Assembly (NCBI GenBank): GCA_034110565.1 | Contig: JAWUYY010000012.1 | Span: 1-14,644 of the forward strand | Direction: 5' to 3' | Source of the DNA: Bermanella sp034110565 | Lineage (GTDB): Bacteria > Pseudomonadota > Gammaproteobacteria > Pseudomonadales > Oceanobacteraceae | DNA length: 14,644 bases | Part shown: positions 1 through 7,460 of the stretch, piece after piece | Layout: each line of letters opens with the position of its first letter | Numbering within the stretch: position 1 is the stretch's first letter | Made by a program: the position numbers and the translations under genes | Notes under the pieces: model-generated | Database searches by the model: none | The model's input: the letters and a program-made list of their open reading frames with translations, nothing else | Told to the model about the DNA's origin: nothing

Positions 1-237
1 GTCTACATAAGCTAAACAAGCGGCTTGTGATTTAAAGCGGCCTTCCTAAAAGTGGCCCGTACAGCCATCTTCTTCGTTGGCTTTGCGTGAGATGGTTTCA
101 TTTAAACGACGTATAAACCAACTGATATCCATTAAACGTTCACGCCACCACTCGACATATTTTTCTAGTTTTCCTTTCTCCGCTTGCTGTTTGTTGATGT
201 GAAGCACCAAATAATGGTGGTTTGACATAATGGCCAT
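1..237 (-). pseudogene. Decayed IS200/REP-type (Y1) transposase fragment, runs off left edge
   Basis: The reading frame from 237 down to 46 encodes a piece of the large REP-associated Y1 transposase family, recognisable by MSNHHYLVLH, the SWFIRRLNE segment and EDGCTGHF. It ends at a TAG, but the same frame continues past the stop to base 1 as EGRFKSQAACLAYVD, which is exactly how the family continues after a conserved Trp. The stop therefore sits where TGG is expected, a nonsense mutation. The usual ~60-residue N-terminal part is missing: an in-frame stop lies about nine codons upstream of the apparent ATG. The catalytic His-x-His, normally NHYH, reads NHHY, so metal binding is probably lost too. 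Three independent defects indicate an inactive remnant. Family recognition is from remembered family sequences; the part beyond base 1 is not visible. Confidence 0.8.
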
Positions 238-435
238 GTTAAGACGGTTTATATTTATATCTTATCTTGATGCTGGTGGAAGTACGGCTTGTGAGGTTAA
301 AGGGTTAAATGTCTTCTTTTTACGCAATCTAGTATGTTAATTATGACACATAATGTTCATTGGCTACTGTCGTCCCTTCATTAAAAAGGTAGAATGAGAA
401 AAGGAATATTTTGTGTTCGACTAGTTGTTAGTTAA
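238..435. other. Gene-free stretch between transposase remnant and Fur-box array
   Basis: No convincing reading frame or RNA gene is visible. The only structure seen is a 6-bp inverted repeat ATTATG-aca-CATAAT at 340-354, which could be a small operator but is within what AT-rich DNA gives by chance. Together with 436-550 it forms the 313-base gap before the CZB gene. Confidence 0.5.
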
Positions 436-526
436 TTTGAAGATAATCATTACTTAAATGCTAATAGTTATCATTATTTCGCATTAGAATGATTATTAAA
501 AAATATATTTTTGATAATCATTCGAT
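436..526. promoter_or_regulatory. Array of Fur-like boxes upstream of the CZB gene
   Basis: Compared by eye with the palindromic 19-bp Fur consensus (GATAATGATAATCATTATC), four neighbouring sites score well: 436-454 (13 of 19, core GATAATCATTA), 460-478 (14 of 19, core ATCATTAT), 485-503 (11 of 19, core AATGAT) and 507-525 (12 of 19, core GATAATCATT). The spacing of clustered 19-bp sites resembles extended Fur operators where several dimers polymerise. The array lies 25-115 bases before the start codon at 551 and would cover any promoter there. Iron-dependent repression of the CZB gene is inferred. The region is AT-rich, so some matching by chance is expected, but the repeated GATAATCATT core makes chance alone unlikely. 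Confidence 0.6.
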
Positions 527-550
527 ACCATGCGTCCCAAGGAGTAAGTA

Positions 551-997
551 ATGGTTAGTGACTCAGTTATTTCAAAGTTAAAAAAATCAAAGAATGCTCA
601 TATTCGCTGGCGCACATATGCCGAAGCCTTGGCATCTGGCAATGATAGTGTTATTGATAAATTACCTGTTAAGCATACAGACTGTGAATTTGGTAAGTGG
701 TATCACGGCGATGGACAAGAATTTACATCGTTAGATGTGTTTAAAGAAATTGGTTTAATACATCAATCCTTGCATGAAGAGTTTGAGATTATTTTTAGTA
801 TAGTAACTAAGAGTACTGAAAAGGTGGAACCTGCGGGATTTTTTGCCAAGCTTTTGGGTACACAAGTAAGAGCAGACCAACAAGCGAAGGCGCAAGCGGC
901 TAAGCATTTAGAGAACTTGAAGGCTATTTCTATGAAAATGATTGGAAAGTTAGATGAATTGGAAGCTTATTTAGTTGCTGGTGGAAATGTTCAATAA
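551..997 (+). CDS. Free-standing chemoreceptor zinc-binding (CZB) domain protein
   Basis: A 148-residue soluble protein made almost entirely of a CZB domain, the zinc-binding four-helix module found at the C-terminus of some chemoreceptors and the N-terminus of the diguanylate cyclase DgcZ. The family's zinc ligands are visible: H17 in NAHIRW, the HTDCEFGKWY block at 42-51 with C45, and H71/H75 in IHQSLHEEF. There is no receptor, HAMP or GGDEF part and no membrane segment, so it is probably a cytoplasmic zinc or redox/HOCl sensor or a zinc-buffering partner of a receptor elsewhere. Residues 88-148 form an Ala/Lys/Gln-rich helix. The start is well set by AAGGAG at 539-544, six bases before ATG. 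It is monocistronic, with a Fur-like array upstream and a terminator downstream. The partner is unknown. Confidence 0.85.
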   Translation: MVSDSVISKLKKSKNAHIRWRTYAEALASGNDSVIDKLPVKHTDCEFGKWYHGDGQEFTSLDVFKEIGLIHQSLHEEFEIIFSIVTKSTEKVEPAGFFAKLLGTQVRADQQAKAQAAKHLENLKAISMKMIGKLDELEAYLVAGGNVQ

Positions 998-1060
998 GGT
1001 TGAGTAAATCAGATGATTGAGTTCAGTGAATAGAGTAGTTTGATTAATGCTATATTTTTA

Positions 1061-1085
1061 GGCCAACAATTTTGTTGGCCTTTTT
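1061..1085 (+). terminator. Rho-independent terminator after the CZB gene
   Basis: A perfect 9-bp GC-rich inverted repeat (GGCCAACAA at 1061-1069, TTGTTGGCC at 1072-1080) is followed directly by TTTTT. It lies 63 bases after the CZB stop codon. In the reverse direction there is no good T-tract, so it serves the plus strand. Confidence 0.9.
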
Positions 1086-1102
1086 AATGCCTTTTTAATG
1101 CC
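1081..1102. repeat. Tandem 11-bp duplication TTTTTAATGCC
   Basis: TTTTTAATGCC occurs twice head to tail (1081-1091 and 1092-1102) and is followed by another TTTTT. The first copy supplies the T-tract of the terminator at 1061-1085. It looks like slippage or local duplication, so the copy number may vary between strains. No function is evident. Confidence 0.8.
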
Positions 1103-1254
1103 TTTTTCTTAGTGCTGCTGTCTTGTCAGTAAATGAGCTTGCGGTTATGTTGGTCCCAACTTAATAGGGGAGTCATCTTATCCTACGTTTAAGTGAATCA
1201 AACTCTTTAGTCTTCCTTTTATGTTTAAGGTGTTTTGATTTTAAGATTACAAAG

Positions 1255-2277
1255 TTATTTTTCTCTCCCTCGGTATTCTCCAGGGGTCATGCTTGACCAG
1301 CTTTTAAAGCTGCGGTGAAAGGATCGCGGTTCACTAAAGCCTAAACGGGCAGCAATATCTTGAATGGAAAGTTCAGTGCTGATTAATAAATGCTTAGCCT
1401 GCTCTTGACGAACGTCATCTAAAATATTTTGATAGCTGGTGTCGTGTTGTTGTAGGCGACGCTGCATGGTGCGTTCTGACATGCCTAAACGTTTGGCCAC
1501 CATTTCTTTTCTTGGAATACCTTCTACTAATAAGCCTTTAATTACGTTTTTGGTTTGCATGGGTAATGGCTGCTTGTCACTGATGTTGGCCATTAAGATA
1601 TCAGCGTGATTTTCTAGTGTTTTTAATAGCTGCTCATCCGGTTGGCGCATGGGCAGTGCTAAAAGTCTTTCATCAATAACTAATGCGCTGTACTCGCAAT
1701 TAAATTCCATTGGGCATTGAAACATGGTCTGAAATTGCAACATGGCGTTGTGGTCGGGTTGGGCAAATTCGAAATAAATTTTACGCGGGTTGCCGTTTGG
1801 TTTATCCACCAGAAATCGTGCAAAGTTGATCCATGAGCCTAAAACATTAGCAATCATGTGAGGGCGCACATTAGGGTTAGGGTAATGACAGTGCCAGCGC
1901 ATTTCTAATGAGCCGTCTTCATGAGTTTGAATATCGGTGTGCCCCATGTCGCCCACAAGCTGTTCATATACAGGGGTGATGCGTATGGCCTCTTTTAAGC
2001 TTTTGCAGTTCATGACCATATAGCCAAGCACGCTATAAGAGCCTGCTTGTACATAGCGAGAGCTCTTTAAACCAAAGCATGGGTCTTGGGTGGTGATGGC
2101 TAAATAGGTCAGTATTCGTTGAAATTCTTCACCTGTGATGCGCTTTACATCATTGTTTAATATTTCAAGGCTAACCTGATTAGCAGCTAAGACTTTATCG
2201 GGCTCTAAGCCATAGTCGCTGGCGGCCTTTAGGTATTGCAATATAGCGGGGGATGACGCATAACCTAGATGATTCAT
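1255..2277 (-). CDS. AraC-family transcriptional regulator, likely regulator of the divergent ether-lipid/glycerol operon
   Basis: A 340-residue regulator of the OruR/ArgR (GliR-like) subgroup: an N-terminal ligand-sensing domain of the Arabinose_bd type (about residues 20-210) and a C-terminal AraC DNA-binding domain (about 240-338). The two helix-turn-helix units are visible: first at 256-277 (KEMVAKRLGMSERTMQRRL), second at 303-326 (LSIQDIAARLGFSEPRSFHR), followed by the typical MTPGEYR. It is divergent from the AGPS-like gene with a 160-base shared intergenic region holding nested inverted repeats, the usual arrangement for an autoregulated local activator. Known members of this subgroup respond to small metabolites; the ligand here is not predictable from sequence but may be an intermediate of the adjacent pathway. 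From memory, a similar AraC/FAD oxidase/GlpD-like/FGGY set exists in Pseudomonas aeruginosa near PA3024-PA3027. Confidence 0.88.
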   Translation of the reverse strand: MNHLGYASSPAILQYLKAASDYGLEPDKVLAANQVSLEILNNDVKRITGEEFQRILTYLAITTQDPCFGLKSSRYVQAGSYSVLGYMVMNCKSLKEAIRITPVYEQLVGDMGHTDIQTHEDGSLEMRWHCHYPNPNVRPHMIANVLGSWINFARFLVDKPNGNPRKIYFEFAQPDHNAMLQFQTMFQCPMEFNCEYSALVIDERLLALPMRQPDEQLLKTLENHADILMANISDKQPLPMQTKNVIKGLLVEGIPRKEMVAKRLGMSERTMQRRLQQHDTSYQNILDDVRQEQAKHLLISTELSIQDIAARLGFSEPRSFHRSFKSWSSMTPGEYRGREK

Positions 2278-2321
2278 GGTTAATAAAGTTCTCTTATGAT
2301 TATTATGACTTTATTTGTACG

Positions 2322-2385
2322 AACGTTGGCATTTTTTGACAGTGTATCCAAATGAGCCAACGTTATGATGGTTGCCATGATAACG
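2322..2385. promoter_or_regulatory. Nested inverted repeats in the divergent promoter, candidate AraC-type operator
   Basis: The first palindrome has perfect 9-bp arms AACGTTGGC (2322-2330) and GCCAACGTT (2356-2364), separated by 25 bases. The second overlaps its right arm: CGTTATGATGG (2361-2371) and CCATGATAACG (2375-2385), matching at 10 of 11 positions with a 3-base loop. A TTGACA at 2336-2341 lies between the first pair of arms; the best -10-like TATGAT (2364-2369) is 22 bases away, too far for a standard promoter, so I do not call the promoter elements themselves. The position between the regulator and the operon it faces makes this the likely binding site of the regulator encoded at 1255-2277 (inference). 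Confidence 0.55.
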
Positions 2386-2437
2386 CCAGAAAAAATACGC
2401 GTCTATTTCTTACAAAAATAAATATTAGGAGTGGTAT

Positions 2438-4042
2438 ATGCGCCGCTGGAATGGTTGGGGTGATGATGGTTTTGAAATGGCCACCCCGAAAAATGGTATT
2501 CAGTATTTAAATCAACAAGTAGCCCCAGGGCCTGTGCTTGCTGATGTTGAACTCACAACTGTGTGTGCTCAGGTACCCGCTTCACGCTTACCTGAGCATC
2601 CGTTAATTAGTACAAAAGCGGAAGATCGTGTGCGTCATGCCCGTGGCCAGAGCTTGCCCGATTGGTTAGCTATGCGCAGTGGTGACTTTGATGTTTTCCC
2701 TGATGGCGTGTCGTTTCCACAATCCACTGAGCAAGTGGAAGAAATTTTACAGTTTGCCTATGTGAACGACATCGAAGTGATCCCTTATGGTGGTGGCACC
2801 AGTGTAGCCGGCCATATTAATCCGCTTGCCAGTGATAAGCCCGTGTTAACCATCGATATGGGGCATATGAATCAATTACTGGATCTCAATACCGACAGCC
2901 AAATAGCGACCTTCGGCGCCGGTGTGCCTGGGCCACAGGTTGAGGCTCAGCTTCGCGCCAAAGGTTACACCCTTGGGCATTTCCCGCAGTCTTGGGAGCT
3001 TTCAACATTGGGTGGTTGGGTTGCCAGTCGTTCAAGTGGTCAGCAGTCTTTGCGTTATGGACGTATCGAGCAAATGTTTGCTGGAGGCACGATCGTTACC
3101 CCAAAAGGGCGATTGGATATTCCGACTATTCCGGCATCATCTGCAGGCCCAGATATACGCGAGATGATACTAGGCAGTGAAGGACGTATGGGGATTATCA
3201 GCGAAGTAAAAGTGAGAGTAACGCCGTTAGCTGAACAAGAAATCTTTTTTGCTGTGTTTTTACCTGATTTTGAAGCGGCTAAAAACGCTGTGCGTTTGAT
3301 TGTACAAAACAAAATTCCACTATCTATGCTGCGCGTAAGTAACGGGTTAGAAACGCAGACTCAGCTAAAATTAGCAGGCCATGAAAGCTTAATTAAATGG
3401 CTAGAACGTTACCTAGCCTTGCGTGGTGTCAGTGATGGCAAATGTTTATTAACCTTTGGAGTGACGGGTAATAAACAACAAAACAAAGCATCTCTTAAGC
3501 AAGCGTTTAAAATCTTTAAACAGTTTGGTGGTGTGAAAGGCCCAAAAATGATGGGTGAAAAATGGGCAGAGAATCGATTTAAATTTCCATATTTACGTGA
3601 AAATTTATGGTTAGAAGGTTATGCCGTGGATACATTTGAAACGGCTACTGACTGGCATAGAGTCACAGGATTAATGAATGAGATGGAAGCCAGTGTGCGT
3701 AATGCATTAAAAGAAGAGGGTATTGTGCCTCATGTTTATACGCACTTATCACATATGTATACGCAAGGTTGCAGTATCTATACAACCTATGTATTCCCAA
3801 ATGGTGACAGCTATCACGATACATTGGCCCGTTGGAAAAAGATTAAAAAAGCAGCCTGTGAAACCGTAGCTAATGGTCATGCAACCATTAGCCATCAGCA
3901 TGGTGTGGGCAAAGATCATGCGCCTTATCTAGCCGCTGAAAAAGGGCCACTAGGGATGTATGGCATTGAGTTATTAGCGGAAGGTTTCGACCCTAAGCAA
4001 TTGCTTAATCCAGGGACGTTATTGCAGCGTAAAGAAAAATAA
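2438..4042 (+). CDS. Alkyl-dihydroxyacetonephosphate synthase (AGPS)-like FAD-binding enzyme
   Basis: A 534-residue flavoprotein of the PCMH-type FAD-binding/GlcD superfamily that matches eukaryotic AGPS over its whole length, not just in the flavin domain. AGPS exchanges the acyl group of acyl-DHAP for a fatty alcohol, forming the ether bond of plasmalogens. Visible matches are the N-terminal RRWNGWG (2-8, human MKWNGWG), EDRVRHARG (62-70), the FAD pyrophosphate loop PYGGGTSVAG (116-125), ELSTLGGWVASRSSG (187-201), GPDIREMILGSEG (237-249), R299 (AGPS active-site Arg), Y448 in GCSIYTTYVF (AGPS catalytic Tyr) and SHQHGVGK (485-492, SHHHGVGK in AGPS). The middle His of the triad is Gln here. 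The start is supported by AGGAG at 2427-2431 and by the WNGWG match. It is the first gene of the operon, 27 bases before the GlpD-like gene. It could have another flavin-dependent role; direction and substrates are inferred. Confidence 0.82.
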   Translation: MRRWNGWGDDGFEMATPKNGIQYLNQQVAPGPVLADVELTTVCAQVPASRLPEHPLISTKAEDRVRHARGQSLPDWLAMRSGDFDVFPDGVSFPQSTEQVEEILQFAYVNDIEVIPYGGGTSVAGHINPLASDKPVLTIDMGHMNQLLDLNTDSQIATFGAGVPGPQVEAQLRAKGYTLGHFPQSWELSTLGGWVASRSSGQQSLRYGRIEQMFAGGTIVTPKGRLDIPTIPASSAGPDIREMILGSEGRMGIISEVKVRVTPLAEQEIFFAVFLPDFEAAKNAVRLIVQNKIPLSMLRVSNGLETQTQLKLAGHESLIKWLERYLALRGVSDGKCLLTFGVTGNKQQNKASLKQAFKIFKQFGGVKGPKMMGEKWAENRFKFPYLRENLWLEGYAVDTFETATDWHRVTGLMNEMEASVRNALKEEGIVPHVYTHLSHMYTQGCSIYTTYVFPNGDSYHDTLARWKKIKKAACETVANGHATISHQHGVGKDHAPYLAAEKGPLGMYGIELLAEGFDPKQLLNPGTLLQRKEK

Positions 4043-4069
4043 TTCATTCAAGTATTAAATAGGAATCTC

Positions 4070-5659
4070 ATGGATACATGGCAGTCTCCCAGTCGTTTAA
4101 AAACGACTACCCAGATACATCAAACTCAGCAGTGGGATATGTTGATAATAGGTGGAGGTATTACGGGTGTGGGAGTAGCTCGCGAAGCGGCTCGTCAGGG
4201 TTTGAATGTGTTGTTACTTGAGCAAAAAGATTTTGCTTGGGGCACATCAAGCCGATCATCAAAAATGGTGCATGGTGGTTTACGCTACCTAGCATCGGGC
4301 AACTTGAAACTGACAAGTCATTCAGTAAAAGAGCGGGAGCGATTAATGAATGAGGCCCCTGGCCTTGTGGATTTAATGGCTTATAGCTGGCCTCATTATA
4401 AAGGGCAGTTTCCTGGGCCAAAGGTGTTCGGCATTTTATTAGCCTTGTACGATAAATTTGCGGGGCATAAATATCGTCACTTTATCGATAAGCAGGAAGC
4501 CATGTATGAGCTGCCGGGTTTAACCGAAGAAGGCTTAATAGGTGCTACCCGTTTTGCCGATGCAGTTACGGATGATTCACGCTTGGTCATGCGTGTTTTA
4601 AATGAAGCCCATAACGATGGAGCAGTCAGTTTAAATTATTGCCAAGTTGAAACCATGGTCCATGAAAATAATCATGTAAGTGGTGTTATCGCACGCGATC
4701 AAATAAACGGCGAAGAATACAAAATCAATGCAAAAGTGGTGGTTAGTGCAACGGGTGCATGGGCAGATAAATTCCGTAAAGAACTCGGTCACAAAGGGCG
4801 GATTCGGCCGTTACGTGGTAGTCACTTGATGATCCCTAATTGGCGTTTACCTTGTGCGCAAGCCATCACTCTGAAGCACCCAATTGATGGGCGCAGTATG
4901 TTTATTTATCCGTGGGAAGGCATGACGGTGGTAGGAACAACGGATTTGGATAATCCTGAAGTTGGCTCTATGGAACCGAGCATTCATGAAACCGAAGTAA
5001 CGTATTTGCTCGCAGCAGCTAATCACTTGTTTCCAAGTTCAAAGCTGTTAAAGCAAGATGTAGTCGCGACCTTTGCAGGTGTGCGCCCAATTGTATCGGG
5101 TGGAGCGTTAAATCCCTCATCAGAGAAGCGCGATCACAGTATTTGGGATGATCAAGGTTTAGTCACCGTCAGTGGTGGCAAACTGACAACATTTCGCTTA
5201 ATTGCTTTAGATGTTTTAAAAGCCGCATCAAAATATTTACCCAACTTGAATTATGAGGATTACGGCCAGCGGATTTTTAATCAAGCTAGTTCACAGTCTA
5301 AATACTTTAATTTATTAGATAGTCACTGGCAGCGTCGATTACTGGGTTTCTATGGTCAGCAAATTGATGAGTTATGTGCGTGTGCAAAAGAAGAAGGCTG
5401 GGCACTGGTGCCGGGTACTCAAACGTTTTGGGCACAAATTCGGTTTGCAGCTCGCACAGAAGCCGTAGTGAATTTAGATGACTTGTTGTTACGCCGTACT
5501 CGCATTGGCTTGTGCTTGGTAGATGGTGGCTCTGAGTTTGAAGAGAAGATAAAACATATTTGCCAGCAAGAAATGCACTGGACTGAAGAACAGTGGCAAC
5601 AACAGTGGCAAAATTATAAAGCAACGTGGCAGCGTTATTATTATTTGCCGACGTCTTAA
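4070..5659 (+). CDS. GlpD-like FAD-dependent glycerol-3-phosphate dehydrogenase
   Basis: A 529-residue flavoprotein of the respiratory glycerol-3-phosphate dehydrogenase family (E. coli GlpD is about 501), which oxidises C2 of sn-glycerol-3-phosphate to DHAP and passes electrons to quinone at the inner membrane. It shows the FAD dinucleotide fold DMLIIGGGITG (23-33), the family signature GTSSRSSKMVHGGLRYL (58-74), the substrate-side RGSH (249-252), GVRP (337-340) and GGKLTT (369-374), plus a helical C-terminal domain with RTEAVVNLDDLLLRRTRIG (462-480). E. coli has KGSH where this has RGSH. The ATG has AGGA at 4061-4064. It sits between the AGPS-like enzyme and the kinase in one operon and, unlike housekeeping glpD, has no glpF or glpR nearby. 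It may therefore act on an O-alkylated glycerol phosphate or feed DHAP to the AGPS-like enzyme (inference). Confidence 0.85.
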   Translation: MDTWQSPSRLKTTTQIHQTQQWDMLIIGGGITGVGVAREAARQGLNVLLLEQKDFAWGTSSRSSKMVHGGLRYLASGNLKLTSHSVKERERLMNEAPGLVDLMAYSWPHYKGQFPGPKVFGILLALYDKFAGHKYRHFIDKQEAMYELPGLTEEGLIGATRFADAVTDDSRLVMRVLNEAHNDGAVSLNYCQVETMVHENNHVSGVIARDQINGEEYKINAKVVVSATGAWADKFRKELGHKGRIRPLRGSHLMIPNWRLPCAQAITLKHPIDGRSMFIYPWEGMTVVGTTDLDNPEVGSMEPSIHETEVTYLLAAANHLFPSSKLLKQDVVATFAGVRPIVSGGALNPSSEKRDHSIWDDQGLVTVSGGKLTTFRLIALDVLKAASKYLPNLNYEDYGQRIFNQASSQSKYFNLLDSHWQRRLLGFYGQQIDELCACAKEEGWALVPGTQTFWAQIRFAARTEAVVNLDDLLLRRTRIGLCLVDGGSEFEEKIKHICQQEMHWTEEQWQQQWQNYKATWQRYYYLPTS

Positions 5660-5694
5660 AAAATAAAACAATAATAAAATCAGGTTCGTTGTAC

Positions 5695-7254
5695 ATGCAG
5701 TCTCAATACATTCTCTCCATTGATAATGGTACGCAAAGTGTGCGCGCCTTGTTGTTTGATCTACAAGGTCAGTTGGTTGCTAAAGGTAAAGTTGAAATTG
5801 AACCTTATTTTTCTAAGCAGCCCGGCTGGGCAGAACAAGACCCAGAATATTACTGGCAAAGTGCCGGTGAAGCCTGCAAAGCGCTTTGGGCATCAACGGA
5901 TGTGCAACCTGATCAAGTGATTGGTTTAGGTTTGACCACTCAGCGCGGCACCATGATTAATCTTGATATAAAAGGAAAGCCGTTACGTCCTGCCATTGTT
6001 TGGCTGGATCAACGCCACGCAGAAATTGAAAAGCCTATTAAAGGTTTGTGGGGCGTATTGTTTAAATTATTGCGATTAAATCCAGTTATAGAAGGGTTTC
6101 AGCGTAAAGCTCAAGCCGCATGGATCGAGCAAAATCAGCCTGAAATCTGGCACAAAACCCATAAGTTTTTATTGTTAAGCGGTTATCTTACTTATCGTTT
6201 AACTGGAGAGTATAAAGATTCAGTGGGATGTACGGTTGGCTATTTACCCTTTGATTATAAAAATCATAAATGGGCGGGCAAGAATGATTGGAAATGGCAG
6301 GTGGCCAATGTCAAAGACAACATGTTGCCAGAACTGGTAAAACCCGGTGAAGCGTTAGGTGCACTAACCGCAGAGGCTGCGAATCACTTGGGCCTATTTG
6401 AAGGGGTGCCTGTTATAGCGTGCGCCTCTGATAAAGCCTGTGAAGTGATTGGCAGCGGGGCGGTTGACCCGCACGTGGCGTGTTTAAGTTATGGCACAAC
6501 CGCCACTATAAACACCACTACAAAACAATATGTGGAACCCGTGCAGTTTATTCCGCCGTATCCGGCTGCAATTCCTAATGCTTACAATACAGAAGTGATG
6601 ATTTATCGTGGTTTTTGGATGGTCAGCTGGTTTAAAAAACAATTTGGTTTGCGCGAACAACAAATTGCCGATGATCGAGGTGTTGCACCAGAAGTACTCT
6701 TTGACGAACTGGTGAATTCAGTACCAGCTGGTTCTATGGGATTAATGCTGCAACCTTATTGGTCACCAGGCACCCGAGTGCCGGGGCCAGAAGCCAAGGG
6801 TGCTGTGATTGGCTTTGGTGATGTGCATACACGTGCGCACTTATATCGCTCAATCCTTGAAGGCTTGGCTTACGGTCTACGCGAAGGCAAAGAGCGCATT
6901 GAAAAGCGCAGTCGCGTGAAAATCACGAAACTGCGTATTAGCGGCGGCGGTAGCCAAAGTGATGCCGCAATGCAACTAACCGCTAATATTTTCAATTTGC
7001 CTGCAGAACGTCCAAGCACCTATGAAACATCTGGTTTGGGCGCAGCCATAAATGTGGCTGTGGGTTTGGGTAAATATAAAGATTATGACTTGGCTATTGA
7101 TGCCATGACATCTGTAGGTGATGTGTTCGAACCGGATTTTCAAACCAGTCGGCTGTATGACCAGCTTTATAAAAATGTTTACCTTAAAATGTATAAACGC
7201 TTACAACCTTTATATAAACAAATACAAGACATAACAGGTTATCCAAAAGCCTGA
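5695..7254 (+). CDS. FGGY-family carbohydrate kinase, substrate uncertain, not a typical glycerol kinase
   Basis: A 519-residue FGGY kinase that phosphorylates a polyol or sugar with ATP. Motifs are the phosphate-1 loop ILSIDNGTQS (6-15), GLTTQRGTM (79-87), the catalytic Asp in CASDKAC (D246), the phosphate-2 loop SYGTTAT (265-271) and the C-terminal signature RISGGGSQSD (414-423). Compared with E. coli GlpK, Arg84 and Asp246 are kept, but the glycerol-contact Glu after QR is Gly85, the Gln after the catalytic Asp is Lys247, and the Tyr-bearing YFSGTK segment is absent (aligned region near 128-145). I therefore do not call it glpK. The start is the ATG at 5695 with AGG at 5682-5684; an in-frame ATG at 5626 would overlap the upstream gene and add 23 non-family residues. 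It is last in the operon, before a strong terminator, and may phosphorylate an alkylglycerol or another triol (speculative). Confidence 0.85.
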   Translation: MQSQYILSIDNGTQSVRALLFDLQGQLVAKGKVEIEPYFSKQPGWAEQDPEYYWQSAGEACKALWASTDVQPDQVIGLGLTTQRGTMINLDIKGKPLRPAIVWLDQRHAEIEKPIKGLWGVLFKLLRLNPVIEGFQRKAQAAWIEQNQPEIWHKTHKFLLLSGYLTYRLTGEYKDSVGCTVGYLPFDYKNHKWAGKNDWKWQVANVKDNMLPELVKPGEALGALTAEAANHLGLFEGVPVIACASDKACEVIGSGAVDPHVACLSYGTTATINTTTKQYVEPVQFIPPYPAAIPNAYNTEVMIYRGFWMVSWFKKQFGLREQQIADDRGVAPEVLFDELVNSVPAGSMGLMLQPYWSPGTRVPGPEAKGAVIGFGDVHTRAHLYRSILEGLAYGLREGKERIEKRSRVKITKLRISGGGSQSDAAMQLTANIFNLPAERPSTYETSGLGAAINVAVGLGKYKDYDLAIDAMTSVGDVFEPDFQTSRLYDQLYKNVYLKMYKRLQPLYKQIQDITGYPKA

Positions 7255-7261
7255 TGTGATC

Positions 7262-7291
7262 AAAAAGGCAGCAAATAGTGCTGCCTTTTTG
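7262..7291 (+). terminator. Rho-independent terminator closing the AGPS/GlpD/FGGY operon
   Basis: A perfect 12-bp inverted repeat, AAAAAGGCAGCA (7262-7273) and TGCTGCCTTTTT (7279-7290), with a 5-base loop and built-in A and T tracts. It starts eight bases after the kinase stop codon. The A-tract would let it work on the other strand too, but no gene ends there. Confidence 0.93.
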
Positions 7292-7460
7292 TCGTTTTAA
7301 TGATCAATTCCTACGTAAAAATCTGCCTTGCTCACAAAATAATCTTTTAATTAATACACGATGGCGCATTTGGTGTATTCTTCGCGTTTTTTGAAGTTGG
7401 TCATTATAGGCCAATTACAAATGAGTTTTGATTAAGAAATCTACGCAAGGTGTCGTGTTT

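Noticed and set aside
2336..2369. Sigma-70 promoter TTGACA/TATGAT for the AGPS-like operon
   Set aside because: The spacer is 22 bases, too long for a normal promoter; noted inside the operator entry only.
5626..5694. ATG at 5626 as the start of the FGGY kinase
   Set aside because: It overlaps the end of the GlpD-like gene and adds residues outside the family; the kinase fold begins right after the ATG at 5695.
2278..7254. The operon as a plain glp glycerol-use operon (glpD-glpK)
   Set aside because: There is no glpF or glpR, the kinase lacks glycerol contacts, and the first gene is AGPS-like along its whole length.
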